A DNA stretch of 64,000 bases from Nocardia cyriacigeorgica (GTDB lineage: Bacteria > Actinomycetota > Actinomycetes > Mycobacteriales > Mycobacteriaceae): positions 744,001 through 808,000 of the forward strand of contig NZ_JAAGUY010000001.1 of the NCBI RefSeq assembly GCF_010868145.1. Direction: 5' to 3'. The position numbers were made by a program, and so were the translations under genes. The notes under the pieces are model-generated. The model had not been told where the DNA came from. It worked only from the letters and a program-made list of their open reading frames with translations, and did not search any database. Shown here in pieces: positions 51,374 through 60,931 of the stretch; positions within the stretch are counted from its first letter, which is position 1, and every line of letters begins with the position of its first letter.

Positions 51374-53107
51374 TCAGCTGGCCGATCGGTCTTCCGGGGA
51401 ATCCTCCGGCGTCTCTTCCACGGGTTCGGTCACCAGCTCGAATTCACCGTCGTGCCGCTCGGTGCCCTGGAGCACCGCGCCGACGACCAGCTGCACGCCG
51501 AGATCCTCCCGCTGGATGATCGGGTCCGCGCGCAAATCGCGATACAGCGACACGCACATGAAGGCCATCACCACCATGAACGGCAGTGAGACCACGGTCG
51601 TCAGCGCTTGTAGTCCGGTCAGCGCGCTGCCGAGATTGGATGGGTCGGCGATGACCAGCATGATGGCCGCGACCGCACCCGTCGCGGTACCCCAGAAGAT
51701 CACCGTGCCGCGGGACGGCTCGATGCTGCCCTTCTCCGACAGCGTGCCCATCACGATGGACGCGGCATCGGCACCGGAGACGAAGAAGATCGCCACCAGC
51801 AGCATCACCAGCCCGGCGGTGACCGAGGCGATCGGATAGTGGTCGAGCAGGTGGAACAGCGCGAAGTTCTCGTCCACCGAGCCATCGGCCTCGGTCAGGT
51901 CACCGGTCTCGCGCTGCTGCTGGATACCCGCCCCACCGAAGATCACGAACCAGATCAGGCTGACCACGCTCGGGACCAGCAGTACGCCGGTGACGAACTG
52001 ACGGATGGTGCGGCCGCGGCTGATTCGCGCAATGAACATGCCAACGAACGGGGTCCAGGAGATCCACCAGGCCCAGTAGAAGATGGTCCACTGCGACAAC
52101 CAGCGCTCCATGTCCTCGCCGCCACTGACCCCCGTGCGCGAGGCCATGGTCGGCAGCATCGAGACGTAGTCGCCGATCGCGGTGGGCAGGAAGTTGAGCA
52201 TTACCAGCGTCGGCCCGCAGATGAACACGAATGCCGCCACCGCTAGGGCGAGCACCATGTTGATGTTGGACAACCATTGGATACCGCGGTCGATACCCGA
52301 GACGGCGGAGATGATGAAGGCGACGGTCAGACCGGCGATGATGGCGACCAGACCGACCTTGCCCATGGCGTCGATCCAGCCGTTGAATTCCATACCGGCG
52401 CTGATCTGCAGTGCCCCGAGGCCGAGCGAGGCGGCCGAACCGAACAGCGTCGCGAAGATCGCCATCATGTTGATCGCCTGGCCGCCGATGCCATCGGCCT
52501 TGCGACCGAGGATGGGCCGGAAGACCGAGGAGATCAACTGGGAGCGGCCTTTGCGGAATGTGCTGTAGGCGATCGCGAGTCCGGCGACCGCGTAGATCGC
52601 CCAGGGATGCAGCGTCCAGTGGAACAGCGTGGTCGCCATCGCGACCTCCGCGGCTGCTGGGCTACCCGGCTCGGCGGTTCCCGGGGGTGGGCTGACGAAA
52701 TGCGAGAGCGGTTCGGCCACACCCCAAAACATCAATCCGATGCCCATACCGGCGCTGAACATCATCGCGATCCACGAGACCGTGCGGAATTCCGGTTTCT
52801 CACCGTCGGCACCGAGCGGGATCTTGCCGTATCTGCTTGCGGCCAGCCAGATCACATACACCACGAAGACCGTCGCGATGAGCACGAACAACCAACCGGT
52901 ATTGCTGATCACCCACGACTGCGCGTTACCCGCCGCGGTGGCCAGGCTGGTCCGGTCGATGATGCCCCATGCGACGAATGCCAGTGATCCGACCGCGGTG
53001 ACGCCGAAGACGAGGCGGTCCAGTCCTGGCTTTGCTGGTGATCTTCCAGCAACCCGATGCACCTTAGCCTCGGTGTCCCGGGAATTTCTGTCGGCGCCGA
53101 TCGACAT
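51374..53107 (-). CDS. BCCT-family compatible-solute transporter
   Basis: 577 aa with 12 predicted helices. The family signature MFSAGMGIGLMFWGVAEPLS is at about residue 113, followed by ISWTPFVGMFIARISRGRTIRQF, the Trp-rich aromatic box region. N- and C-terminal hydrophilic tails match osmosensing members. BCCT carriers import betaine, choline, carnitine or ectoine with Na+. The substrate is not predictable from these motifs. It stands alone with a 236-bp upstream gap. Confidence 0.92.
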   Translation of the reverse strand: MSIGADRNSRDTEAKVHRVAGRSPAKPGLDRLVFGVTAVGSLAFVAWGIIDRTSLATAAGNAQSWVISNTGWLFVLIATVFVVYVIWLAASRYGKIPLGADGEKPEFRTVSWIAMMFSAGMGIGLMFWGVAEPLSHFVSPPPGTAEPGSPAAAEVAMATTLFHWTLHPWAIYAVAGLAIAYSTFRKGRSQLISSVFRPILGRKADGIGGQAINMMAIFATLFGSAASLGLGALQISAGMEFNGWIDAMGKVGLVAIIAGLTVAFIISAVSGIDRGIQWLSNINMVLALAVAAFVFICGPTLVMLNFLPTAIGDYVSMLPTMASRTGVSGGEDMERWLSQWTIFYWAWWISWTPFVGMFIARISRGRTIRQFVTGVLLVPSVVSLIWFVIFGGAGIQQQRETGDLTEADGSVDENFALFHLLDHYPIASVTAGLVMLLVAIFFVSGADAASIVMGTLSEKGSIEPSRGTVIFWGTATGAVAAIMLVIADPSNLGSALTGLQALTTVVSLPFMVVMAFMCVSLYRDLRADPIIQREDLGVQLVVGAVLQGTERHDGEFELVTEPVEETPEDSPEDRSAS

Positions 53108-53343
53108 TGAATCGGAGTCCTTTCAGATCGCGAACGACCGCTGTCGGGCGCTCGTTCTTGTCCCGCAGCAACCGTACAGCGTCACACCTGCGCCGCGCCG
53201 TCCGACACCTCCGGCAACCGCGTGGACGCAGCTGATCGGGTATACCCGAGCGGACTCGGCGCGAAACCCCACGCCGTGCCGCGCTGGGGCCCACCCCGCA
53301 GACGGGTCCGCTACGCCCCGGTGAAAGGACCCCGATCAGGGCG

Positions 53344-53841
53344 TCATGGTGTGGCGGTGCCGGAATGGCCCGGCAGCACGCAGACCGCGTCGAGTCCGAG
53401 GACGTGATTGAGTCGGCCGAACGCGAGCCAGGAACCGATGCTCATGCTCAGCTCGACGATCTCGGTCTGGCTGTAGCAGGCCGACATTCGTGCCCAGAAG
53501 TCCTCGTCGAGATTGTGGTGGTCGAGCACGTAGCGTTCGGCGTATTCGGCCGCCAAACGGGTACGGTCATCGAAAACGTCGGTGGTGCGCCACTGCGCCA
53601 CGGCATCGAGGAAGCCCTCCTCGACTTTGTCACCGTCCCGTTCAGTGCGCCAGTCCAGGCAGAACAGGCACCCGTTGAGCTGGGCGATGCGCAACCGCGC
53701 GGCCTCGAATTCGCGTAGCCCGAGGGTTGAGTGGGAGTACACCGCGAGCGAGAAGTTCGAAGCGGCAACGCCGATGCCGGGGACCATTTCACCCCAGACG
53801 TAGCCGATGGGGTCCTTACCCTCCGGAATGTCGATTCTCAT
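53344..53841 (-). CDS. AhpD-like/carboxymuconolactone decarboxylase family protein
   Basis: 165 aa, single domain. Core NFSLAVYSHSTLGLREFEA is followed by AQLNGCLFCLDWRTERDG, the CxxC active-site pair plus nearby acidic residue typical of AhpD-like proteins, and EIVELSMSIGSWLAFGRLNH. Unlike the double-domain protein at 14.6 kb, it keeps the redox cysteines. Its ATG overlaps the stop of the upstream dehydrogenase (ATGA). The exact substrate is unknown. Confidence 0.88.
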   Translation of the reverse strand: MRIDIPEGKDPIGYVWGEMVPGIGVAASNFSLAVYSHSTLGLREFEAARLRIAQLNGCLFCLDWRTERDGDKVEEGFLDAVAQWRTTDVFDDRTRLAAEYAERYVLDHHNLDEDFWARMSACYSQTEIVELSMSIGSWLAFGRLNHVLGLDAVCVLPGHSGTATP

Positions 53842-54917
53842 ATGCGGTTCCTTCCGAGCCTGCCCACCGCGGGACGCAGCGGGATATCGAGCGCGTCATA
53901 GATTCCGGGCTCCGCCGCGGTGAGCCAGTCGATGGCGGCGACCAACCGTCCGACGGCGGTCGCATTGCCGCCGGCCGCGTAGTTGCCGTCCTCGTCGGTC
54001 GCTTCGACGGTGACCTCGATGCGCGGGCGACCCTCGACGATCACCCGATGTGCCCCGATACCATTGGGCGGCGCGGGCCAGTCCGGCGCACAGGACGGGT
54101 GGATCCGGGTGATGTGTTCGATGACGATCGCCGGCTCCCCCTCGACAATCCCCTGGACCTCGAATCGCATGGCGCCCTGGGACCCCGCCGCGAATTCACC
54201 CATCGCAGCGGTAGTGATGGTGGTGTCGAGTTCGCGGCGGGCAACGGTCTCGCGGATCTCGTCGAGTTCGACGCCGAGCGCCCGCGCCATGAGCCGAATC
54301 TGGCCGCCCCACACCATCGTCGGCACGCTCGGTGCGACCATGGGCGGGTCGTAGTCCATCGGTTGGCCCATCCCGACGAGGTAGCGGACCGAATCGGGCT
54401 GGTCGTAGCTGGAGTAGTCGAAGATCTCCTGGCATCGGATGCCGTCGACGACAGTGCCGAGACCGCTCATCAACAGTGGCAGGACATCGTTGCCCCAGCC
54501 CGGGTCGATACCGGAGACGAACAGTGACCCTCCGCCCGCCTCGACCGCGGCGAGGACCTTGTCGCGCTGTTCGGTCGGCGCGTTGCGTGCGTCGTAGAAG
54601 GCGTAGAGCGCCGGTGTGACGACGACCGCGCCCGCGTCGATCGCGGCGACGATATCGGCGAGCGCGTCGTCGGGGCGGATTTCGCCGGAGGCGGCGTACA
54701 CCACGGCCTGGGGTTTCGCGGCCAGGGCTGCCGCGACATCGGTGGTTGCGGCAATGCCGAGCTGCTGGTCCATACCGGCCAGCTCGCCCGCGTCACGGCC
54801 GGCCTTGTCGGGGTTGTGCACGATGACATCGGTGAGTTCCAGCCCCGGATGCGCCGCGACTGCGCGGATGGCCGCTCGGCCGACGTTCCCGGTGCCCCAC
54901 ACCGTCGTGGAGATCAT
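53838..54917 (-). CDS. NAD(P)H-dependent amine-dehydrogenase / DapB-like protein
   Basis: 359 aa. The N-terminal Rossmann fold starts STTVWGTGNVGRAAIRAVAA (GxGxxG), followed by VYAASGEI and VVTPALYAF. The C-terminal part has VSGIDPGWGNDVLPLL and MGQPMDYDPPMVAPSVPTM, as in the mycobacterial family annotated as dihydrodipicolinate-reductase-like or 2,4-diaminopentanoate-dehydrogenase-like. It is the first gene of an operon with the AhpD-like protein. The substrate is unknown. Confidence 0.85.
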   Translation of the reverse strand: MISTTVWGTGNVGRAAIRAVAAHPGLELTDVIVHNPDKAGRDAGELAGMDQQLGIAATTDVAAALAAKPQAVVYAASGEIRPDDALADIVAAIDAGAVVVTPALYAFYDARNAPTEQRDKVLAAVEAGGGSLFVSGIDPGWGNDVLPLLMSGLGTVVDGIRCQEIFDYSSYDQPDSVRYLVGMGQPMDYDPPMVAPSVPTMVWGGQIRLMARALGVELDEIRETVARRELDTTITTAAMGEFAAGSQGAMRFEVQGIVEGEPAIVIEHITRIHPSCAPDWPAPPNGIGAHRVIVEGRPRIEVTVEATDEDGNYAAGGNATAVGRLVAAIDWLTAAEPGIYDALDIPLRPAVGRLGRNRI

Positions 54918-54991
54918 CGCGCGAGTCTAACAAGCGCTTGGTTGATGGGAGGGCGTTTTCGCGAGCCCGCCTCGCTCGTACGGTGACGAGG

Positions 54992-55753
54992 GTGACCACT
55001 TTCCGAAAGGCCGATTCGGAGACTCCTGCGGACTTCTATCCGGCGGAGGCCGCGGGACTGCGCTGGCTCGGTGCGGCCGGGGCACCGGTGGTGCAGGTGC
55101 TGTCGGTCGACGCCGGGCACATCGAGTTGGCGCGGCTGCCGCACGGCCGGGCGTCGGCCGAGAGTGCGCACCGGCTGGGTGCAGCGTTGGCGAGGATGCA
55201 TGACGCCGGGGTCGATGGCGCTGGATTCGGTTGCCCACCTGCCGGTTTCCGCGGGCAGATCTTCATCGGCAAACGCCCGATGAGCAGTGTCGAGTACGAC
55301 CGATGGGGTGCGTTCTATGCCGCCGAACGGGTGGTGCCGTTCCTGGCCATCGCCTATGACGCGGGCAGTGTCGATCGAGCCCAATGCGCCGATATCGAGC
55401 GCGCGTGCGCGGTGGTGACCGATGGCCGCTTCGATGATGGCGAGGCACCGTCGCGGATCCACGGCGACCTGTGGAACGGCAATGTGGTGTGGACCGGCGA
55501 ACAAGCGGTGATCATCGACCCGGCCGCGCACGGCGGACACCGGGAAACCGATCTGGCGATGCTCGCGCTGTTCGGCTGCCAGTACCTGGACCGGATCATC
55601 GACGGGTACCAGTCGCGACATCGGTTGGCCGACGGCTGGCAGGAGCGGGTGCCGCTGCATCAGCTACACCCGCTGGCGGTGCACGCGGCCGGGTACGGCC
55701 CCGGGTATGGGCAGGCACTGCATCGGGCGGCGTTGGACACGTTGCGGCTCTAG
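54992..55753 (+). CDS. Fructosamine-kinase-family protein
   Basis: 253 aa from GTG 54992; TACGGT 7 nt upstream suggests a leaderless mRNA, and GTG 54983 is the alternative. Motifs are TPADFYPAEAAGLRWLGAAG, the kinase catalytic loop IHGDLWNGNVVWTGEQAVII (HGDxxxxN) and IDPAAHGGHRETDLAML (DPA/DFG equivalent). The family phosphorylates ketosamines to reverse glycation. All catalytic residues are visible. It is divergent from the DapB-like gene. Confidence 0.9.
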   Translation: MTTFRKADSETPADFYPAEAAGLRWLGAAGAPVVQVLSVDAGHIELARLPHGRASAESAHRLGAALARMHDAGVDGAGFGCPPAGFRGQIFIGKRPMSSVEYDRWGAFYAAERVVPFLAIAYDAGSVDRAQCADIERACAVVTDGRFDDGEAPSRIHGDLWNGNVVWTGEQAVIIDPAAHGGHRETDLAMLALFGCQYLDRIIDGYQSRHRLADGWQERVPLHQLHPLAVHAAGYGPGYGQALHRAALDTLRL

Positions 55754-55915
55754 GCGTGTTCATGCCGGGTCGCGGCCGCATGCCGGAACGGGACCGCGTA
55801 CACCCTTCGAACCATCCCGACGTCACAGGCCCAGCCGGGCAGGACCGCCGAGCTCCGGCAGACGTGCCACGGTGCGGGGGTCAGTGTTCGGCGCCCGGGC
55901 CCGCACCGGGGCTGC

Positions 55916-57583
55916 TCACCGGATGCCGTCGAGCGCACGCCCTCGCCCGGCGGCGTGATCGATGAGGGGTGTCGATTCCTCGTCGTGGGCGGGCGGGGCG
56001 GTCGCACGCCACGCTTCGACCACACCCGGTACGCCGTCCTGCACCACATAGCTCGCCCGGGTGTGCATGGGCGCGCCCGGCCGCTCGACGTAGGGCATCA
56101 CACGAAAGTCGGCGCGCCACAGCCGCTCATTCACTTCCACCCGGACGTACCCCCGCTGCCCGTTGTAGAACTTCAGATCGGGGTTGGCGGCGAGCAGTTC
56201 GTGGCCTCGCGCCGGCAGATCTACCCCATCGCCGCCGCTGGTGATCGAGGTTCCGGTGAACTCGGCGGCCACCACGTCGGATTCGGGGTCGGCGGCGTCG
56301 CGGCGCAGGTCGGCGGCATAGTTCTCGTGGCGGTCGCCGGTGAGCACCACCAGATTGCGGACCTCACGGTCAGCGGCGGCACCGAGGATCGCGGCGCGTT
56401 CGCTCGCGTAGCCGTCCCATGCGTCAGCGGAGACGGCGACACCTGGTCCGGGATCGTGGTCGGTTCGGCCCATCACCACCTGATTGCCGAGAATATGCCA
56501 GCGTGCGGTCGAGCGGGCGAATCCATTCAGCATCCACTCGCGTTGGGCACTGCCCAGAATGGTGCGGTCGAGAGCTCGCGCATCCGCGCAACCACCCACG
56601 ATCTCGCCGCCGCACGCCTGCCGGGTGCGGTACTGGCGGGTGTCGAGCATGGTGATCTCGGCGAGTTCACCGAAGCGGTAGCGCCGGTGCAGGCGCATAT
56701 TCGGCCCGGACGGAAGCTGCGCCAACCGCAGTGGCTGATGTTCGTACATAGCCTGGAAGGCGGCCGCGCGACGGCGCAGGAACACCACGCGCAGTGCATC
56801 GATGTCGACCCTGGTCGCGGCGGCGTCACCGGCCCAGTCGTCGTCGACCTCGTGATCGTCCATGGTGACCAGCCACGGGAATGCCGCATGCGCCCGGCGC
56901 AGTGGCTCGTCGGATTTGAACCACGCGTAGTGCAGCCGATATCCGGCTAGATCGCGGGATTCATGGCGCAGCGGCGAGGGCACCGGCGTGCCGCGACGGC
57001 GGCCGGTCAACGGATATTCGTAGATGTAGTCGCCGAGGTGCACCACCAGATCGAGATCTTCCGCGGCCATATGCCGGTAGGCGGTGTAGTGCCCGTCGTT
57101 CCAGGACTGACAGGAGGCGTAGGCGAAACGCAGCACCGAACCTGTCCCGGGCGCGGGTGCTGTGCGGGTGCGGCCCACCGGTGAGACCGCCGAACCGGCA
57201 CGAAACCGGTAGAAGTACCAGCGTTGCGGGTCGAGTCCACCGATCTCGGGATGCACGCTGTGTCCGAGCGCGCGATCGGCCACCACCGCACCGCGGCGCA
57301 CCACGTACCGGAACTGCTCGTCATGAGCGATCTCGTAGTCGACGGTCACCGGATGCTTCGGCATACCGCCGAGCCCGTCCGGAGCGAACGGATCCGGCGC
57401 CAGCCGGGTCCACAGCACCACACCGTCCGCGGTCGGTTCACCCGAGGCCACACCAAGGGTGAAGGGATCGCCGGTCCAGCGTGGCGCCCGGAACCGGGCG
57501 CCGGAGACCGCGCAACTTCCCGCCAGCGCGGCGGCCGACGCCACCCCACCGAACCGCAACAGCTGCCGACGCGACAGGCCCAT
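55916..57583 (-). CDS. Alkaline phosphatase D (PhoD), Tat-exported
   Basis: 555 aa. The Tat signal SRRQLLRFGGVASAAALAG leads to PhoD domains: PRWTGDPFTLGVASGEPTAD, then SVLRFAYASCQSWNDGHYTA, LHLGDYIYEYP-type metal site (VVHLGDYIYEY), MDDHEVDDDWAGD and LTGDRHENYAADLR. These hold the Fe/Ca ligands of PhoD phosphodiesterase/phosphatases. The enzyme hydrolyses phosphate esters outside the cytoplasm. No PhoB-type site was recognised upstream. Confidence 0.93.
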   Translation of the reverse strand: MGLSRRQLLRFGGVASAAALAGSCAVSGARFRAPRWTGDPFTLGVASGEPTADGVVLWTRLAPDPFAPDGLGGMPKHPVTVDYEIAHDEQFRYVVRRGAVVADRALGHSVHPEIGGLDPQRWYFYRFRAGSAVSPVGRTRTAPAPGTGSVLRFAYASCQSWNDGHYTAYRHMAAEDLDLVVHLGDYIYEYPLTGRRRGTPVPSPLRHESRDLAGYRLHYAWFKSDEPLRRAHAAFPWLVTMDDHEVDDDWAGDAAATRVDIDALRVVFLRRRAAAFQAMYEHQPLRLAQLPSGPNMRLHRRYRFGELAEITMLDTRQYRTRQACGGEIVGGCADARALDRTILGSAQREWMLNGFARSTARWHILGNQVVMGRTDHDPGPGVAVSADAWDGYASERAAILGAAADREVRNLVVLTGDRHENYAADLRRDAADPESDVVAAEFTGTSITSGGDGVDLPARGHELLAANPDLKFYNGQRGYVRVEVNERLWRADFRVMPYVERPGAPMHTRASYVVQDGVPGVVEAWRATAPPAHDEESTPLIDHAAGRGRALDGIR

Positions 57584-57916
57584 GCCTCATGATGGGGGCG
57601 CCATATCGACGGCCACCCACCCGCGCGGTGACGGCACCGATGACATCGGGCGAACATTCGTCGTCGACGCGCCCGGCCGCGCGGTGGAGTCGTCGGATCG
57701 TGACACAACCGGCCGGTCCGCCATCCTGCGCTGTGATCTAATGCCGTTAGCCGAGCGAAAGCTGACGCCCTGATCGCGGATGCCCATTCAGTGCTCGACC
57801 ATGCAGCGATCCTCCGAGGTCCACCGACCCGACCATCGCTGCGACGGCATTCGACCGATGCATTTCCACCCGGACGTCGGCGCGCACGATCCGACCGAAC
57901 AGACGTGGAGGCGATC
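57584..57916. other. Divergent intergenic region phoD / baeRF-like gene
   Basis: 333 bp. No gene is supported. It must contain the promoters of both divergent genes, but no element stands out. Confidence 0.4.
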
Positions 57917-59026
57917 ATGCTGCATACCGATATCCCGACCCGCGGCGAAATCCAGGCACTTGCCGCCACCACCGGCGCCTGGTGCGTCTCGATCTACACC
58001 CCCACCGAATCCGATACCGCCGACCCGGACAAGAACCGCATCGCGTTCTCCAACCAGGTCCGGCGGGTCCTCGACCTGGTCACCGACTCCGATGCCCGCG
58101 CCGCATTGGAAGAGGAATTCGACGACCTCATCGACGACGAGGAGTTCTGGCGCTACCAGTCACGCACCCTGGTCGTGCAGGCCACGCCCACCCGTATCCG
58201 CACCTACCGGGTACCGAATGTGCTCGGCGCCGCCGAAACCGTCGGCGACCGCTTCCATCTGAAGCCGCTGCTGCGCACGGTCACCTTCCCGCAATCGGCG
58301 TTCGTGCTCGCCCTCGCCGAGGGATCGGTGCGCCTGGTCCAGGTCAGCGCCGACCGCCCCGCCCAGGATGTCCGAGTGCCCGGCCTACCCACGAGCGCGG
58401 CCGACTACGCACGCAAGGCCAGCCTCAGCGACCGTGCCCCCAAGCGCCGCGTCCAGGGCGATGAGGGCGGCAAGATGCGGGTACGCCAGTACTCGCGAGC
58501 CATCGATACCGAGCTACGCGACATTCTGTCCGGGCGTGAGGTCCCGTTGATCCTGGCCGCCGCCGAACCCACCGACTCGCTGTTCCGCTCGGTCAACAGT
58601 TACGACGGACTGCTCGACGAGAGCATCCCCGGCAATCCCGAGCACCTGTCGGACCAGGAGCTGGCCGACCGCTCACGCGAGATCCTGGATCGCCATTACA
58701 TATCGCAGCTGCACGAACTCGCCGCCGTCCTGGACAAGCGCCGCAGCGAGGGGCGCGCGGGCACCGATGTCGCCGATCTGGCGCGCGCGGCGACCTTCGG
58801 CAATGTGGACACGCTGCTGGTCGACATCGATGCCTCGGTGCCCGGCACCATCTCCCCCGACGACGGCACCGTCACCTTCGACGCAACGACCGGCACCGAA
58901 GCCCCCGGCATCCTCGACGAGATCTGCCGCCGGGTGCTGCTGTCGAGCGGCCGGGTCCTCGCGGTCCGCGCCGAGGACATGCCGGGCGGCGCGCAGGTCG
59001 CGGGCATCCTGCGGTACGCGCCGTAA
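57917..59026 (+). CDS. baeRF-like protein (bacterial archaeo-eukaryotic release-factor family)
   Basis: 369 aa from ATG 57917, after GTGGAGG. The N-terminus ALAATTGAWCVSIYTPTESD and NRIAFSNQVRRVLDLVTD is typical of the baeRF group (probably family 11 type). The middle has FPQSAFVLALAEGSVRLVQV. The C-terminal domain has VPLILAAAEPTDSLFRSVNS and DTLLVDIDASVPGTISPDDG, as in the L7Ae-like third domain of eRF1. There is no GGQ loop visible. Homologues are suspected in ribosome rescue or stress, unproven. Confidence 0.7.
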   Translation: MLHTDIPTRGEIQALAATTGAWCVSIYTPTESDTADPDKNRIAFSNQVRRVLDLVTDSDARAALEEEFDDLIDDEEFWRYQSRTLVVQATPTRIRTYRVPNVLGAAETVGDRFHLKPLLRTVTFPQSAFVLALAEGSVRLVQVSADRPAQDVRVPGLPTSAADYARKASLSDRAPKRRVQGDEGGKMRVRQYSRAIDTELRDILSGREVPLILAAAEPTDSLFRSVNSYDGLLDESIPGNPEHLSDQELADRSREILDRHYISQLHELAAVLDKRRSEGRAGTDVADLARAATFGNVDTLLVDIDASVPGTISPDDGTVTFDATTGTEAPGILDEICRRVLLSSGRVLAVRAEDMPGGAQVAGILRYAP

Positions 59027-59067
59027 TCCGGGATCAGCCGGCCGGGTCTATATCGCGGGTGCGGAGC

Positions 59068-60780
59068 CTATTCCGAGCCGGTGAGCACCGCTCGCAACCG
59101 CTCGGTATCGGCGGGCGTCCAGCCGGGCGGTGGCAGGATCGCCGCCCACGAATCGGCGATGGCGGCGTGGAAGGTGTGCCCGTACCCGTCGGGGACATTC
59201 GTCGATACCGCCATATCGGCCGACACCTGCAAGAAGGTGACGATCGGGATCCAGCGGGTGCTGTCGAGGACGTCCTCGGCGCGTGGTTCACGCAGCCAAT
59301 CCGGTTCCCGCAGCGCCAATCCCGGCGTCCACCAGGTGATCGGATCAGAGCCGTGCTGTAGATACACCACCCGCGGCCCCGGCCAGTCCGATGTGGGGCG
59401 TTCCAGATCGGCGGGCCGAGCGACGAACCGCACCGTGCGACCGTCCTGGAATATCGGCAGCACCTGCGGCGTGCCCGGATCGCGGCGCGTGGTCACGTCC
59501 CCCCAGACGACGTTGTTGCTCGTCGGCCCGACGAACAGTGCGCCGTCGGTGCGCGAGGTCAGATCCTGGATACCGGAGAACGCCGCTTCACCGCCGAACG
59601 AGCCGAGGCTCTCACCGAACACCACCAGTTTCGGGCGATCGTTCTCGGGCATCGTCGACCATCGCGCGTACACCGCCTCGAACAACGCCTGCCCGGCCTT
59701 CCGCGCCCGTTCCTGATCGACCAGGAACGACAGCCAGCTGGGCAGGTACGAGTACTGCATGCTCACCAGGGCGGTGTCGCCGTTGTAGAGGAATTCCAAC
59801 GCCGAGGCTGTGCTCGGGTTGATCCAGCCGGTTCCGGTGGTGGTGGCGACACCGATGACCGCGCGGTCGAAGCCGCCGGTGCGATCCAGTTCGGCCACCG
59901 CCAATTCCGCCTCCTCGCGGACGGTCTCGGCCGAGGCCAGCCCAGTGTAGGTACGGATCGGGATCATCGCGGGGCGGTGATTGAACTCCGACAGTTGTTC
60001 CACGGTCGGGCCGTTGCCGACGAATATTCGGCCCTGCCTGCCGAGGGAATCCCAGGTGACCAGCGAACCGGGCCCACCGGAGCGTTCCGGCACGGTCGGC
60101 GGCGGATTGTCTGCGTCGGTTTCCTGATTGACCGCGGCGAAGGTGTTGTTGAGCACCGACATCGCCCCGTTCGCCACCACACCGTCCAATACCGCCACCG
60201 CGACGACCGCCACCAGCACCGCGCCGACGACGATGGCGATCCGCCGGGGCAGCACCCGCGCCAGCAGCCGCGCCACCCTCCCGGTCACCGCGACGACCGT
60301 GCGGGAGACGGCGATCACTACGACGAACACCACGATCGCCACCAGCACGATGACCGGATACGCCCACACCGACAGGCCGGAAACTCCCATCAGCGTGCGC
60401 AACTCGTCCTGCCAGCCCGCGAACCAGATCAGAACGAGCACCGTCCCGACCACGGCGAGCGCGGCGAGCGCCCAGTGCGTCACCGCCCTCGTCGGGCGGG
60501 CCTGCTCTCGATGCAGCATCCACCGGATGATCGCGGCCGCCAGCAGACCGAGCCCGTAGCCGAACGCAGCGGCCGCGCCGGTGACGACACCCTGGAACAG
60601 CGGTCCTCGGGGCAGCAGCGACGGCGTCAGCGACAACCAGGTGAGGATCAGCGCACCGACCTGTCCACCGAATCCGAGCCGGAACTTCCCATCGCGAATT
60701 TTCGGGGGGCCGGCGTTGCCCTCGGAATTCTCAGTGGTTTCCGTCGTCGCCGTCGCTGTCGTCACCACTGCCCCGTTCAC
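59068..60780 (-). CDS. Membrane-anchored alpha/beta hydrolase (DUF/PF10081-type)
   Basis: 570 aa from GTG 60780; starts from 60873 down to 60765 are possible and none has a clear ribosome site. Four to five transmembrane helices (about 45-230) precede an extracytoplasmic hydrolase domain. The nucleophile elbow is GESLGSFGGEAAF, and the C-terminal His region is DGYGHTFHAAIADSW. The family is widespread in mycolata and is thought to act on cell-envelope lipids. The substrate is unknown. Confidence 0.85.
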   Translation of the reverse strand: MNGAVVTTATATTETTENSEGNAGPPKIRDGKFRLGFGGQVGALILTWLSLTPSLLPRGPLFQGVVTGAAAAFGYGLGLLAAAIIRWMLHREQARPTRAVTHWALAALAVVGTVLVLIWFAGWQDELRTLMGVSGLSVWAYPVIVLVAIVVFVVVIAVSRTVVAVTGRVARLLARVLPRRIAIVVGAVLVAVVAVAVLDGVVANGAMSVLNNTFAAVNQETDADNPPPTVPERSGGPGSLVTWDSLGRQGRIFVGNGPTVEQLSEFNHRPAMIPIRTYTGLASAETVREEAELAVAELDRTGGFDRAVIGVATTTGTGWINPSTASALEFLYNGDTALVSMQYSYLPSWLSFLVDQERARKAGQALFEAVYARWSTMPENDRPKLVVFGESLGSFGGEAAFSGIQDLTSRTDGALFVGPTSNNVVWGDVTTRRDPGTPQVLPIFQDGRTVRFVARPADLERPTSDWPGPRVVYLQHGSDPITWWTPGLALREPDWLREPRAEDVLDSTRWIPIVTFLQVSADMAVSTNVPDGYGHTFHAAIADSWAAILPPPGWTPADTERLRAVLTGSE

Positions 60781-60931
60781 CCCACGCCTGGAGTCGACAC
60801 CCGTCGACAGTTCGACCACAGTATGGTTCAGATCGGCGCCGAACATGCGCTCATCGGCGCATGCCGCCCTCATGTCGGCTCCGCCGGTGCCCGACGCGGA
60901 GGGGCGCGTCGTCCGACGACGAGGTGGAGTG